From NCBI GenBank assembly GCA_000827265.1, contig KN834828.1:62001-126000 (forward strand): DNA of 64,000 bases. Direction: 5' to 3'. Position 1 is the stretch's first letter. Each line of letters starts with the position of its first letter. Under the pieces are notes generated by a model. It did no database searches. It was given only the letters and a program-made list of their open reading frames with translations, and was not told where the DNA came from. Made by a program: the position numbers and the translations under genes. This document shows positions 24,245 to 36,001 of this stretch, in pieces. Source of the DNA: Collybiopsis luxurians FD-317 M1 (taxonomy: Eukaryota; Basidiomycota; Agaricomycetes; Agaricales; Omphalotaceae).

Positions 24245-25347
24245 CACTACGCAGAACCCAAAAAATTACGTGCGAAAAATGATGCGTAAAATATGTAGGA
24301 AAAAGTATGACTTTTTCGACATATTTTTCGGACCCAATTTCGCTCGACAAAGGAAAGGAAATTGAATTCCTATTGCGGTGTAAATCCCGCCTGAAAACAA
24401 TGTGCTTTTACGCACGTGAAAGAAGCCCTTTTATGCGCGTAAAAGCATATCTTTTACGGCTAGAAAAAGAAATTGGGACCTTATCGGGACTTCAGGTCCC
24501 GATAAGTGGGTCATTGTCGGGTCCAATTGCCATTTTCATCAAGGCGTACTTAGGATACCAGAAAATGATCAGGCTATCGGATGGGACAAATNNNNNNNNN
24601 NNNNNNNNNNNNNNNNNNNNNNNNNNNNNNNNNNNNNNNNNNNNNNNNNNNNNNNNNNNNNNNNNNNNNNNNNNNNNNNNNNNNNNNNNNNNNNNNNNNN
24701 NNNNNNNNNNNNNNNNNNNNNNNNNNNNNNNNNNNNNNNNNNNNNNNNNNNNNNNNNNNNNNNNNNNNNNNNNNNNNNNNNNNNNNNNNNNNNNNNNNNN
24801 NNNNNNNNNNNNNNNNNNNNNNNNNNNNNNNNNNNNNNNNNNNNNNNNNNNNNNNNNNNNNNNNNNNNNNNNNNNNNNNNNNNNNNNNNNNNNNNNNNNN
24901 NNNNNNNNNNNNNNNNNNNNNNNNNNNNNNNNNNNNNNNNNNNNNNNNNNNNNNNNNNNNNNNNNNNNNNNNNNNNNNNNNNNNNNNNNNNNNNNNNNNN
25001 NNNNNNNNNNNNNNNNNNNNNNNNNNNNNNNNNNNNNNNNNNNNNNNNNNNNNNNNNNNNNNNNNNNNNNNNNNNNNNNNNNNNNNNNNNNNNNNNNNNN
25101 NNNNNNNNNNNNNNNNNNNNNNNNTTTTTCAGCCGTAAAAGATATGCTTTTACGCGCATAAAAGGGCTTCTTTCACGTGCGTAAAAGCACATTGTTTTCA
25201 GGCGGGATTTACACCGCAATAGGAATTCAATTTCCTTTCCTTTGTCGAGCGAAATTGGGTCCGAAAAATATGTCGAAAAAGTCATACTTTTTCCTACATA
25301 TTTTACGCATCATTTTTCGCACGTAATTTTTTGGGTTCTGCGTAGTG
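24245..25347. mobile_element. CACTA-like DNA transposon or MITE with assembly gap
   Basis: Near-perfect inverted repeats of about 215 bp lie at 24245 to about 24465 and about 25129-25347. They start CACTACGCAGAACCCAAAA and are bounded by a 3-bp duplication ATA (24242-24244 and 25348-25350). Terminal CACTA plus a 3-bp target duplication is the signature of the CACTA/CMC superfamily. The centre is an N run (24592-25124), so the interior may be any length and may hold a transposase. The arms contain no recognisable coding sequence. The arms are almost identical, so insertion is recent. It lies on the promoter side of gene C. Confidence 0.75.
24592..25124. other. Assembly gap (N run)
   Basis: 533 unresolved bases inside the CACTA-like element. 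Long open frames across it are artefacts of translating N. The gap probably reflects a collapsed or unspanned repeat. Confidence 0.99.
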
Positions 25348-25357
25348 ATATAAGATA

Positions 25358-25709
25358 TTGCCTGTTGCATAATCATCTGGAGGTCCTCGATTTTTTCGCG
25401 CCTGTTTATTTGTATTTGTGCCTGCCTTCAGACACTTCGGACCGAGGCGTTTGACGTTGCCTTCTGCGACTGCCTTTCTTATATAGACTGTTACTTCGCA
25501 GCAGCCGGCTATCTTTGCAATTTCTTTGATTTGACGTCCTTCTTCGTGCCTCCAATAAACAATACGCTTCGGGAGATTATGGTTTAGACTGTGTATCAAG
25601 TTCGTTCGGGCATGATTTAGGCCCACCGGCCCAATTGATTGGCATTTCAAATACAAATAAACAAGTGCGAAAAAAATCGGGGACCTCCAGGTGATTATGC
25701 AACAGGCAA
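25358..25709. mobile_element. Tc1/mariner deletion derivative (352 bp)
   Basis: Inverted repeats of about 60 bp begin TTGCCTGTTGCATAATCA and are flanked by TA on both sides (25356-25357 and 25710-25711), the Tc1/mariner target site. The interior encodes only the N-terminal helix-turn-helix of a transposase on the minus strand. The catalytic domain is absent, so the element is non-autonomous. It lies 10 bp from the end of the CACTA-like element. Confidence 0.8.
25360..25656 (-). pseudogene. Truncated Tc1/mariner transposase (helix-turn-helix only)
   Basis: The minus-strand frame contains LPKRIVYWRHEEGRQIKEIA, then KIAGCCEVTVY. This is a homeodomain-like helix-turn-helix of the kind that opens Tc1/mariner transposases and binds the inverted repeats. 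The predicted ATG lies inside the inverted repeat, and the frame runs out through the opposite repeat. The DDE catalytic domain is missing. It is either dead or a repressor-like stub. Family assignment is inferred from the helix-turn-helix together with the TA target site. Confidence 0.6.
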
Positions 25710-25711
25710 TA

Positions 25712-26386
25712 CAACGTGTCCCGCAGAATTGTCTATTGAAACCTGCACCTGAATCCCGTCCAAGAGGCGATAAAAGATTGCTGAAGATATTGGATGACTA
25801 TCGAATGCACTACAATCGTGAAGTGGATGACAACGTAACAGGTAACTGCATCATGAGCACTTTCTCAACGAATATGAACTGCTCAGGCGCATTTGAATAA
25901 TAGTATGGGCAGGAAAAGCGACTTGTGTGTCCACCGGCAGACGAGATTTCTGTTTTCGTTGTTCTTGAAGACTGGCGGTACTAACGGTAACCAAGTCCAA
26001 AGACCTTTAAGGGATTTTAGGCGGACCGAAAAAATTGTCCCGCTACAATCGATGCCAGACCCAGGGAAATTGAAGGTTTCAAACAGCCTCCGCAGGGGTT
26101 TATTAGCTTTGACAGCTACATTCAATCCGACTTAACGGGATCCGAATTTCTGAAATACGGGTGAGCCGGAGAGAGGAAGTTCAAAGAGCCCAATTAGGAC
26201 ACTTCCGCTCATGTGGCTTGTGGCTTGATTGGCTTGGTTGGCTAGTGCATGCTTAATTCCGAAAGTAACGGCCGATTGCTGGAAAATTACTGATACGCGA
26301 GACGCGAAATCGAGAGGCTGTGAGGAGAGTTTAATAAACGGATACTAAGAATCCTCCCCCTCCCTCCTTCTTCCCATCCCACTCTT
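25712..26386. other. Unassigned sequence between mariner element and DIRS-like fragment
   Basis: Short open frames occur (25691-25900 plus, 25893-26135 plus), and a terminal stretch reads FKQPPQGFISFD in another frame. None matches a family I know, and no splice model joins them. It may be a gene or TE relic. Confidence 0.4.
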
Positions 26387-27021
26387 CTACTTCTTACATC
26401 ATCCTCTACAACCGAGCTGTCAGACAACTCATTGGAGACATCCCCTATGACAGTCTTGACCCCAGAGACTGTGCCCACTTCAGAATCACATATCTCTCCT
26501 CAACCGGGACACCCTTCCAACAGTCGGCGGCCACCAGCTCTCCTTTCCCATCTTTCAGAGCACAGAACAGGGCGAGAGAGGTGTGCAACCATGGAGATGG
26601 TGACAGTTTCGAACAAAGACATGTCTGCTCGCCCTGCGGCAAACCAGTGCATGGGGCCAACGCTTGCGCCAGCAGGAGAAACGAGAAGAAAAGCGAGAAG
26701 CGGAACTGAGCTTAGAGCCAGTCCCTTTTCATCAACACTCTTCTTGAGGTCTGCTGTAGACTTTGTGATGGGGAGAACAGAAGAAGGAGAGGATATAGAG
26801 GATTATGCAGGGGTAGTAGTGGGGGTCGGTAACGCAGAAGTGGGGGAGTCAGCAGCGTCGTTGAGTCTTCCAAATCAACCTTTCGTCAAGTCGGTGTTCA
26901 CGGCGTTGAGGGAGGGTTTCTGGTCTTGGGCTACAACTCATCTGAGTGTGGACTACCCCGAACGCTGGGATCACTCGTGGGCACCCCTAGCTATAGAGAA
27001 CGAGAGGGATTTTGTCAGGAA
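26387..27021 (+). pseudogene. DIRS-like retroelement fragment, gag end and pol start
   Basis: Two overlapping frames are visible. The first, closing at a TGA at about 26709, contains LYNRAVRQLIGDIPYDSLDP, then a Cys/His cluster VCNHGDGD with RHVCSPCGKP and HGANAC, like the zinc cluster ending gag in basidiomycete DIRS-type elements. The second, in the frame starting 26432, reads LPNQPFVKSVFTALREGFW, then WATTHLS and DYPERWDHSW, which I recognise as the segment before the reverse transcriptase in the same kind of element. The RT core itself is absent: sequence switches at about 27022 to the start of segmental duplication B. It is a 5'-and-3'-truncated relic. The DIRS assignment is from memory of motif style. 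Confidence 0.45.
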
Positions 27022-27641
27022 GAACAATAGTCTAGGGTACGCTGAGTCCAATAATGTGCATCATTTTCTACAAAGTGCTGTTCGCTCAGTGGCGGCAAGC
27101 TATAAATAGGCCGCCACAGTTTGAAGCTGATCCTGGGACGCACCAGCGCTCTAGCAACCGGCCATACCTCAGAAGGATGAGTTTGTCCACAGAAGATCAA
27201 TTCGTAAACGCCAGAAAGTAACAGCTGAAAAGATGCAACAGTCATAAGTCAGTCGAACGACTCCTGAACCGAGAACAAAAGGTTCAGCAGGTACCGAATC
27301 CTTGTTTCATTCCCCCTCGACGGAAATATGTAACCTTTCCGCTTGATCCACCGGAAATCCTTTTCAGCCAAATAGTGAATCGTTTCAAAACTAGGTACAC
27401 ATTATGAATTGTCTTTGATCTATCTTAAGATTTGCAGGCTGTACGTGGGACCTGTTATAAATTTCCTGACATGCTCGGAACGGATTTTAACTGGACGATA
27501 TATTAGAAATTCAATTACCGTCAATGTTTAATCATGCTCCATACTACTGAGAAATCAAAGTTTCGAGCGTATAAATGTCATCCGATGCTATGCATGTGGT
27601 GATTTAAAATTTTGACTGCACTGAAACCAGAGCGACGTTGA

Positions 27642-27649
27642 TATAAAGG
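27642..27649 (+). promoter_or_regulatory. TATA box of DUF6534 gene B
   Basis: TATAAAGG lies about 100 nt before the ATG at 27745, within ACGTTGATATAAA, which is shared with gene A. Confidence 0.6.
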
Positions 27650-27744
27650 ATAATCCCTTTGCGGTATACTCATTCGTCTCACCCTTTCCCTTCTACAGCA
27701 ACTTCACTAAGCTCAAAGTAACTATTCTGAAATTGGCATAACAA

Positions 27745-29452
27745 ATGGCTGGTTCACCAGGAGAGGCGCCGGCCAATGTCCAGTTACTGTACGTATCGCA
27801 TTGTATCAGGTTTCAAGTTTATCTAACCACGTTCAATCTCATGATTAGTGTTAGTCCTGCAGTGCGTGTGGCTGATCAGGTCGTTGTTTAGAATTTACGA
27901 TCTGATTGAATGCAGCTACTAGGATCACTTTTCAGTTGGTGCCTCTACGGGATGTTGATCATTCAGCTTTGTACGATATTTTTTAAAATGCATGCGGATT
28001 TGCTCACCCTTGAGTAGATTACTATTGGTCCACCTTTCGCGACGATGGATACAGGTTTCGGATTACTGGTAATTATATCCACATCCTTTAGACATATCTC
28101 AGTTTCTTACTTAACAAAGTATATGGTCTTTTTGTGGTGGACACTTGGCATACTGTGGCAATTACTTCGGTGGCCTGGTCATTTCTAGTATCAGGCTGGG
28201 GTGATCCGAGTGCTTTGCGGTTCACCGGATGGGGATTCGCACTTATACCGTTGATCAGTGGCATCAGTGAGTAATATTTTTATCCATTGAACTGTTGCTA
28301 AATTCTTTTCCAGGTGCTACTTGGGTCCAGCTATTTTTTGCCTGGAGAATACTGGTCCTTGGCAGAGGCAAGTATCACCTGGTTTGGAAAGTAGTTGTGG
28401 TTATCATTTGTGCTGTAAGCTGCTGTTTTTTTACTGCATTCTGTTGCAGATAACTGAGGCAATTTCTGACAGATATCCCTTGCACAAGGGATTGCCGGGA
28501 TTATAAGTGGAATCAAAGTGAGTAAAGCTTATCCGCTATCAACTCATTGCAGTAATCTTAGTTATACAGTTTCTTTTCATCAACGATATCGCACAATTTC
28601 ATCTGATTTATGCACCTGCTGCAATCTGGCTTGCCGGATCGGCTTTTGTGGATGTTTTGATAGCCGTCAGTATGGTTGTTCTGGTACGTGTTATACATGG
28701 ATAATGCATCGATCAAAAATGAAGACATGATGTGCAGCTATCATCTGCAAAAAAGCGCATCAATCTTGTCAGTACTAAAACTGATGCCGTCCTCAATCGC
28801 TTGATCCATCTCACTATTGAGACTGGCGCGGTGACTGCAATAGCTGCAGTAGTAGATCTCGGATTCTTTCTAGGCGAACCTACAAATAATCTTCACCTTT
28901 TAATGTAAGTTCCACACCAAAAACATTGTCAAAAGTTGATGTTTAGCTTCGTACTTTGTTATTTTGCTATAGGGCCCTAATTTTGGGAAAATGTAAGTCT
29001 GTATGGCTTCTTAACATATCCCTGGAATGCTTACCGGCTGAGCTTGTTCAGTGTACACGAATACACTTTATGCTACTTTGAATTCCCGTCCTGTAACATT
29101 ACAGCAAAACGCCAGCGAGCATTCACGTCTCAGTTCACGGAATCCAGAATCTGCTGTCATTCATATCAATACTGTGACTGAAGTCGCTGACCAAGATACC
29201 TACTCCAGTAATGGAAAATATGTGAGTCTTTTGATCTTGTCACATAGTTTAATTCTGAAAATTTTGTAGCAGCGCAGCTTTCAAGGTGGCCCGGTTCCTT
29301 TGCAGACTTTTAATCATGGATATAACACTCAGTATATGAAGACCACGGGACAGCCACAGCTGGCTAGAACCGAGGTAATTTCCCATCTATCAAAAAAAAT
29401 GATAAAAACTTGCACAATATTAATGCGCTGCCATAAACAGAGTCCCGTGTAG
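27745..29452 (+). CDS. DUF6534-type seven-helix membrane protein, gene B
   Basis: Starts MAGSPGEAPANVQLL and follows the exon plan of gene A exon by exon, ending with the four-codon exon SPV plus stop at 29441-29452. An additional 47-nt intron (27971-28017) splits the Tyr codon after IIQL. Gene C has an intron at the same place and gene A does not. Conserved segments are VYGLFVVDTWHTVAITSVAW, WVQLFFAWRILVLG, FHLIYAPAAIWLAG, IETGAVTAIAAVVD and NTLYATLNSR, giving seven hydrophobic segments and a polar C-terminal tail of about 90 residues. The tail differs most between paralogues. No stop or frameshift was seen. Predicted plasma-membrane protein of unknown role. Confidence 0.85.
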
Positions 29453-32400
29453 GAGCATCTGGATTTTGTATTACCTACCTCAACACTGTTTAACGAGATT
29501 TATAAAATAGGAGTCATGAACTGTAACATACCCGGAATTAATTGAACTTTTTCCCCCTTACATAGTATTAGACAGTAATACTTCTGCTTGCACGTAATGT
29601 TCATTCTTGGCATTTTCTTTACCCATTCTATACCTATTTTACAATCCGCAAGGTGTTCGACGTATTACACTAGCATCATTTATAATCTTGGATCACGCCC
29701 AAGTAATGGCCGATCAACCTATTCTCGATGATGGTACGTTTGACGTTACATATTGAATTACTGATGGACAACGCGAAGCATGGTTAGATGTATCCTACGT
29801 TTCTCGAACAACTATCCAGTTCTCAGACAGATGGCTTAATGTTACCGTACAGCAAATTTCTCAATGGTTGTTGGTTAGCCCAGCAACTGACACAGCATGC
29901 GAAGCGCTTGACAAGGAACCTCACTTTACATTGTCGCGATGGAGAAGTGCTATGGTTGCGTATATCGATTGCAACAGCATCGGCGGTGAATCGTGCCATT
30001 AGTTCGGATGAGTGTAACCAGACTTTCTACAAGTAAAGCGACCCCTTCAATATGTGATCTTGAGTTGCATGGATAAACATGTTGCGGATCCGAGTCTAAA
30101 TATTGTCAGTTGTGGAAACGGTTTACTTGCCCAAATCAAAATTAGGACTAGGTTACGACGAGGTTCGTAAAATCTCTCGAAGTTACTCAAAGAGGTATCT
30201 AGTATCTCAAGTGAGCATTTCACCTTGTAGTTAAATAAGGAGATGAAATCCAAATTCTACTCTCGAAGTCTAGTATCATAGAAAACGAGCTTAAAACTTA
30301 CACCTAACGGGCCTACACTTAGACCTTGCATCACAAAATCAACTAACTCCGACACCTTCAAGGCATGGTTGAACAAAATCTCAACGCCAAATAGGGAACA
30401 GCAATGAAGGAAGCCTTATGTTGATTGATTCCGCATTTGCTGCTGAATGTGTAAATAAAACTGAACTTTAATGAAAGACGCTGGACCGTGGACGAAGATG
30501 AACGGGAAGGATATAATCCAACGGCTGAGAGTTCCATGACCGCTGGTACCTTAGTCGTTCGCTAAGTGGAATCAGGTACAACTCAGAAGTATCTTATGTA
30601 GCACCTCAATGTATACTTTTTTACACATTGAGTTCCTGAATTAAACGGAAAGGTCTCATTCTGTCACATCCTCATATCGTTTCGTGTCCATTATAAATGG
30701 CATCGACCAGTACACGAATGCTAAATGCGTTTATGTTATACAGTGCAGAGGTAGAGGCACTCACCAATAGCAGTTTTCGTACAAAGCTCTGGGAAGTGTA
30801 CTCTTATCCTTCCGTTGCTAGAACCTCCCACTTGACATATAAGTGGGCCAGCGCTAGCGCGTGGCGGGACTCGTGTGTTGTATAGGTATGTTTATACGAT
30901 AAGATTAGTTCTTATCATACCGGTGATTTCCCATTTTGGACAAGGGTCACCCGGTTGTACTGGTATTGTTTGGGTTTCACTACTACGTAGGTTTTTCATC
31001 ACTCGACTACGCTTTTGACTCGCAGCGATTCGTCCAGAATCCCTCTCGAGTCACTGGAACTTTCCTGTGATTTTCCTACTATATATTTCATATTATTCAG
31101 GCATTTTCTACGGTACCGCATGAGACATTTTGTAGTATAAATACGCCGTAGACACTCGAGAATAGGACAGAATTCTCTCTGCCTTTTTCAGCCGCTTGAT
31201 CGCCGACTCCGTCCTGGAACGGGCAGATACTTCATGTGCCCCATTCTTTCCCGGAGCATCCAATGCAATGAACACTAAGCTAAAAATATATAAATTACAA
31301 AGATTAGATCAATTCAAAATTGCCTGTTAAGGATCAGGCACGGAATTCACCACCTCTATTACTCGGCATTTCATTTCATTCCATGCACTCGTAACTTGGG
31401 TGAGTGGAAATGGGTAGAGCTCCGTGCGATTGCGTCGCCATGGCGCGACCAAGGATACGGATACTGTTTGACTGCCGCAGGAAAAAAATCAAGAGGGTCC
31501 AGAATCCAGATGAATCTTCGGTTCAGTAGATACAGATACCGTGAAATTCTGTTCAAGATTCATCATTTCGAGGGTGACGGAGATTAAGAATCATCACCCG
31601 AGTTACCCGAGGTGTCAGTTGGTATATCCAATCTCGGGCAAAATGGGGATAATATTGGTTACGTGTAAATCCTTGTAACAAATTAGTTTTGACGTGGGTT
31701 TCTCAATCAGATTTACGTAGCTGTCAAGCCGCAGGAGCGAAAACGTCGCAGGGACATGCCTGAAGCCGTTTCAGTGACTCCTCCCCTCACAATGCACTGG
31801 AGATACCTTCCAACAGCTTAAGTAGCGTCTTTATAATACCGCCGCTTAGTAAAATATTCCGTGTATAATGCTCAAACTACGATGCCACCACTTGTGTATG
31901 TCTGAAAACTGCAAAGCGAAAATTGATACATGACGTGAAGAATTTCGGTCAGTCCAGGGTTGGAAAAAAATGATCAGAGTAATTCATGTGCAAGCGAGGA
32001 CTATTAGCTACCAGGATAAATTTTTAGCCCACACTGGTATTCAAGCCATTCTTCGTAGCCGACCGAAATCGAAGTACGAATTGAGCGTTGACAAGCACGG
32101 TGCATGCACGAATGAGGACTAGTCACTCAGTCATGTAGAAAGATGCTGAGCAAAGGAATCGTGAATAGCGGAAACTCGGATGGCCTGTATTTTACTAGCT
32201 TATAGCAGATAGTGCGTTTTTGTCCAACTATTTCGCCGGCCTAACACTGAAAGATCATTAATCAGAGCTAGACCAAATGAATAGTCTAGAACCATACCTC
32301 AGAGATCCCATACAGCTCTTAACCTGGGAGTTCCTAATCTCATAACTTCCGCGGTATCAACAGCTCTTTAGGCGGACCCCTAGGTTCCCTAACTCTCCCC

Positions 32401-32490
32401 CCCACTCCGCGCGCCACAACACGTGACCCGTCACGTGATGTTCCAAAATTCGGGGAAAACGAAGTTCAACTTCAACTTCGTACTCGCTAG
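29453..32490. other. Downstream part of segmental duplication B, no intact gene
   Basis: This is the diverged counterpart of 16413-19200. The small frames (29788-30036, 30697-30885, 31396-31587) are not conserved in copy A. A palindromic CACGTGACCCGTCACGTGA lies near 32420. No gene is called. Confidence 0.5.
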
Positions 32491-32496
32491 ATCCTT

Positions 32497-33194
32497 AGTA
32501 ATATACTACAAGATTTGAATCCAGCTATGTACAGTGACTGTGAGACTTAGAAAAAATTCTCTCGCAGTGCCATACACTCTCGGACATGTTCGGAACATGT
32601 TCCGAGGTGAAGTCTTTATCATGCATCATTCCTGTCGCCCACCACACTGCCCCCTCGCTGATCCTCTTGCTGATCGCAGTGATCCCCGTGTGTCCCTGCC
32701 TCCCGCTCACTGTTCCCGCCTCCCGCCCATTGTCCCACCTATGGATATGGTATATTTTCTTATTTAATCATACAATGACCCACTATGCTTCAGACAGTAA
32801 ATATGGAATAAATTTTATTATTGGGCTGCAGGTCTACAATGTACTGTATGTATGTTATTATGTATGAATTTAAGTACTATGTAGTATGGAGGGTAAAGTT
32901 CAGGTAATATTTCGGAGGCGGGAATGGGTGGGACAATGGCCGGGAGGCGGAAACAGTGAGTAGGAGGGGACAATGGCCGGGAGGTGGAAACAGCGAGTAG
33001 GAGGCCGGGGGAGTGGATCACTGCAGTCAGCAAGGGATCAACGAGGGGGCAGTGTGGTGGGCGACAGGTATGATACATGATAAAGACTTCACCTCGGAAC
33101 ATGTTCCGAACTTGTCCGAGAATGTATGGCACTGCGAGAGAATTTTTCCTAAGTCACTGTACATAGCTGTATTCAAATCTTGTAGTATATTACT
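32497..33194. mobile_element. Inverted-repeat element (about 700 bp), MITE-like
   Basis: Terminal inverted repeats of about 180-200 bp start AGTAATATACTACAAGATTT. Their inner parts share CACTGCCCCCTCG. No transposase frame is seen. Near 32931-33005 two tandem copies of a 37-bp GC-rich unit (GGACAATGGCCGGGAGG) occur, with related sequence in the left arm. A target duplication could not be defined. Copy A of the segmental duplication lacks the element, so it inserted after the duplication. Confidence 0.7.
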
Positions 33195-34170
33195 GAGAAT
33201 CACATAGGATGATGTGGAACGATTCCGCCATCCCCTTAAATTCGAAAGAAAGCCAGTAAGAACACACAACCTTCAAGATACTCTGTAGTTCCAAGATAAG
33301 TTCAGTACTTACATCCCAGTAAGTTCCCAGCTCTATCTGCAGAAGGGCAGGTCCAGTGCCATTCTTTTGTCAGCGATGATGGAGACAACTGTTTACGCAT
33401 ACTTACTTTGAAGCCTATATACACTAAGCAAGCAGAATGTGTAACTTTCATTCAGACATTACAGTGAATCGATGGAGGTCAAAGCATGATGACGGTCTTG
33501 GGTAAAGACAGCCCGACACGGCAGAGGCGCCAGCTCCGGTACCGGGCCAAGATTCGCCGCATGTTGTCTAATTTTCCATGCCACTGGCGCCTCCTGTTTT
33601 GGTTCATTTTGACTCCTACTGTTATCAACCCTCTTTCACTCAAACTCTGGTGCAATTTCTTTTCATCAAAGCAAACAAAATATTCGGTGTTGATCACACG
33701 CGTTGTCCATTCCTTTGGTGCCATTCAGGAGTAAGTATGGTTCTATGGGAACTCTCATCGCATCGGAGGACCATTATAGTCTATATTCAAATCATGCTAC
33801 TATCATTCTACTCAGTACTGGAAAATGTTCTCGTAAACTAGGCAACATTACAAATTGAAAAGATCACGATGCATCGCAGTTTTACCATATCTATGTCGTC
33901 TCCTGCAAGTTCCTTGATTTACTGTTGCGCTCCGTTTCCTTCAAAGTTACCCATACCTCCTATCAGCCTAGGGCACTATTCTATAGCTGATGCGCTGATG
34001 TGCTACCTCTGTGATAGGTAAGAGCTTACCGCCTTCCAAGGAAAGTGAAAGTCCAAGCTCTCGGCTTCTCCAAGTCCATTGACTAAATCAACTTTATCAG
34101 CCTTTGTATGCTATATTTTCCTTAGATTTTCGGCTTTCCTTTTTCAGGATTTATTCTAGCTTACTGGTCA
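33195..34170. other. End of segmental duplication B, no gene
   Basis: This aligns with about 19300-20870. The frames 33486-33734 and 33578-33841 have no known motif and are not preserved in copy A. Confidence 0.45.
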
Positions 34171-35708
34171 TTAAGTATTCCAGATGGAGTGATAGTCTCA
34201 TAAATGAATACTAGAATGTATACCATCTTGTCTGAAATGAACAGCCTGCTTATGCATGAGACCATTCCACACTGAGAGGATTTGCAGGAGAAAATGATAC
34301 TGGTGGGCAAAGGGTACTACTCCATGATCTAGAATATCCAGCTGACTTGTCTTCCACTTCTGTATATCTTCCTTGTTCATACAACATAGTTGCTCATTCT
34401 TCTTCTACTGAAATATACTCATTCTAACTGATAGCCACTTTCCAAGTTCCATTAATGGAAAAAAGCAAAGCTGTTAATATTCTGATTGTACAGATTAGGC
34501 ACCACTTCTAAACCAACAAATCTCAACCAGATGCAAGTGTTCAGCTATCACCCATCTCAGCCTGTGAGCCTGGATGCTAATTGCCCACATACAGATACCT
34601 GTCTGCAATGCCTTGAGCCACTAAAGTAAGTTCATCTAAGTGGAACCACAGTTGTTAAATATCCCTGGATATGTCAGAGTCATACAGGCTCAACAGAACA
34701 CTTGCAAGTAAATGGGATGGGTCTGCTAGCATTGACAGGCTAGAGGCAAGGTTCTGGCAACTGTCTTTCAAGTTGGACCAGTACTTGACCACCTCAACCA
34801 TAAGTGGTACTACATCAAATAAACTGTCTGCAGCAATTGCACCAAGCACTCCATAGGCACTCCAAGTTAGCTATCAACTCTGCCTCATCATAGCTCTCTT
34901 TGTGTTCACTTCCAACTGCAGAATTGTCAATTTCATATGATTGTAAGGCTAGATGCAAAAACTGTGTAATAGCGACTCAAGGCAGTTGCTCATGTCCAGC
35001 CTGAGGGCATTGATATCAATGTGAAGGAGATTGTAAAGGTGCTGGAGTTCTGAAAGTTTGAGAGTCATGTTACATGTGAGAGTGATGGTGTTTCCAAGTA
35101 GTACAAACTATCCTTTGTTGACCCTATTGAAACAAGGGAAGTGCAAGTGAGATAAAGAAGAGAAAATTGTAAAGACACAACAATTTTCTGCATCACATGA
35201 AAATTATATGTCAGCACTTCATGGTGGGAAATTTCATCTAAGTACCCTCTTTGCTGCCTTGTGAGTCCCTTGCAGCCCCAGGGCTGTACCACTAAGGCCT
35301 AACAATTGTGTACCACAAATATTTGTATGACTTTGCCCCTCAAGTTCACCAGTGAGTGAGGAGATTTTTTGCCAACTCACATGACAATGAGGTCCCCATA
35401 CACTCCAAACTTAGATTGAAAGGTGAGTCTCTGAGATCACTTAAAAAATGCTCTAAAAGTATTGCACAATTGTCCATGCCACACCACCACATAGGTGTCA
35501 TGGGTGTGGAATTGAAACTTCCTTGACCCAAACATCTTGTTGACAAAGGGATCACAGACATGCAGTGAAAACTTGGAAGTTCATGCTAGGACATGAATAT
35601 TAGATGGATGGGAAAGTTGGCCCCCATGAAACTGAGCTCGAAGAGTAACTGTGCCTGCAACCTTCAAATGTTTAGCTTCAAAACTTAAAAGAAAAGGTAA
35701 AAGGATGA
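34171..35708. other. CG-poor decayed DNA, no recognised gene
   Basis: Minus-strand frames at 34849-34655, 35292-35065 and 35561-35346 look protein-like in places but match nothing I can name. The CG-poor composition suggests a methylated, decayed mobile element. No terminal repeats were found. Confidence 0.45.
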
Positions 35709-35966
35709 TGTTATGCCCTATCCTATAAATTTCATTGCTCCTAAGGACCCTGAATACCCATCAAGACATCTTTTCCTCTGTACATCCAAAGAAGCTATAT
35801 ACAATTGATCAATATTACCTTCTGCAGTTCCAGGAACAACTGAACTGACATCCCTCCCGTGACACATGTTCATTCACCTCTTTTTGTGTCATGAGGACTG
35901 TGGATCTTGCATCAGCCTCAACAGAGATCATGCCTTTTGGTCACTTTTGTGGGAATGTACTAGTAC

Positions 35967-35975
35967 TATAAAAGG
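35967..35975 (+). promoter_or_regulatory. LTR promoter TATA box
   Basis: TATAAAAGG, placing the expected transcription start near 36000. The self-primer sequence lies exactly there. Confidence 0.65.
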
Positions 35976-36001
35976 CACATAAACACTATATATGGTTTCT
36001 T

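Larger units (their letters stand above)
27022..34170 (+). repeat. Segmental duplication, copy B
   Basis: This is the direct-orientation counterpart of 13655-20880 and includes DUF6534 gene B. The left breakpoint abuts a DIRS-like fragment. The right end passes into CG-poor TE-derived DNA near 34170. It carries an insertion absent from copy A: the inverted-repeat element at 32497-33194. Confidence 0.75.

Noticed and set aside
24307..25285. Long open frames of 185-284 codons on both strands
   Set aside because: They are mostly translated N bases of the assembly gap. The real parts are the inverted arms of the CACTA-like element, so both strands give the same apparent protein start.
26432..27109. 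A single 225-codon protein
   Set aside because: The frame joins an off-frame part of a gag zinc region to the in-frame start of a DIRS-like pol and then runs into the duplicated block. It is not one gene.
35265..35310. tRNA-like A-box (TTAGTGGTACAGC on the minus strand)
   Set aside because: No B-box or acceptor pairing could be found at suitable distance.
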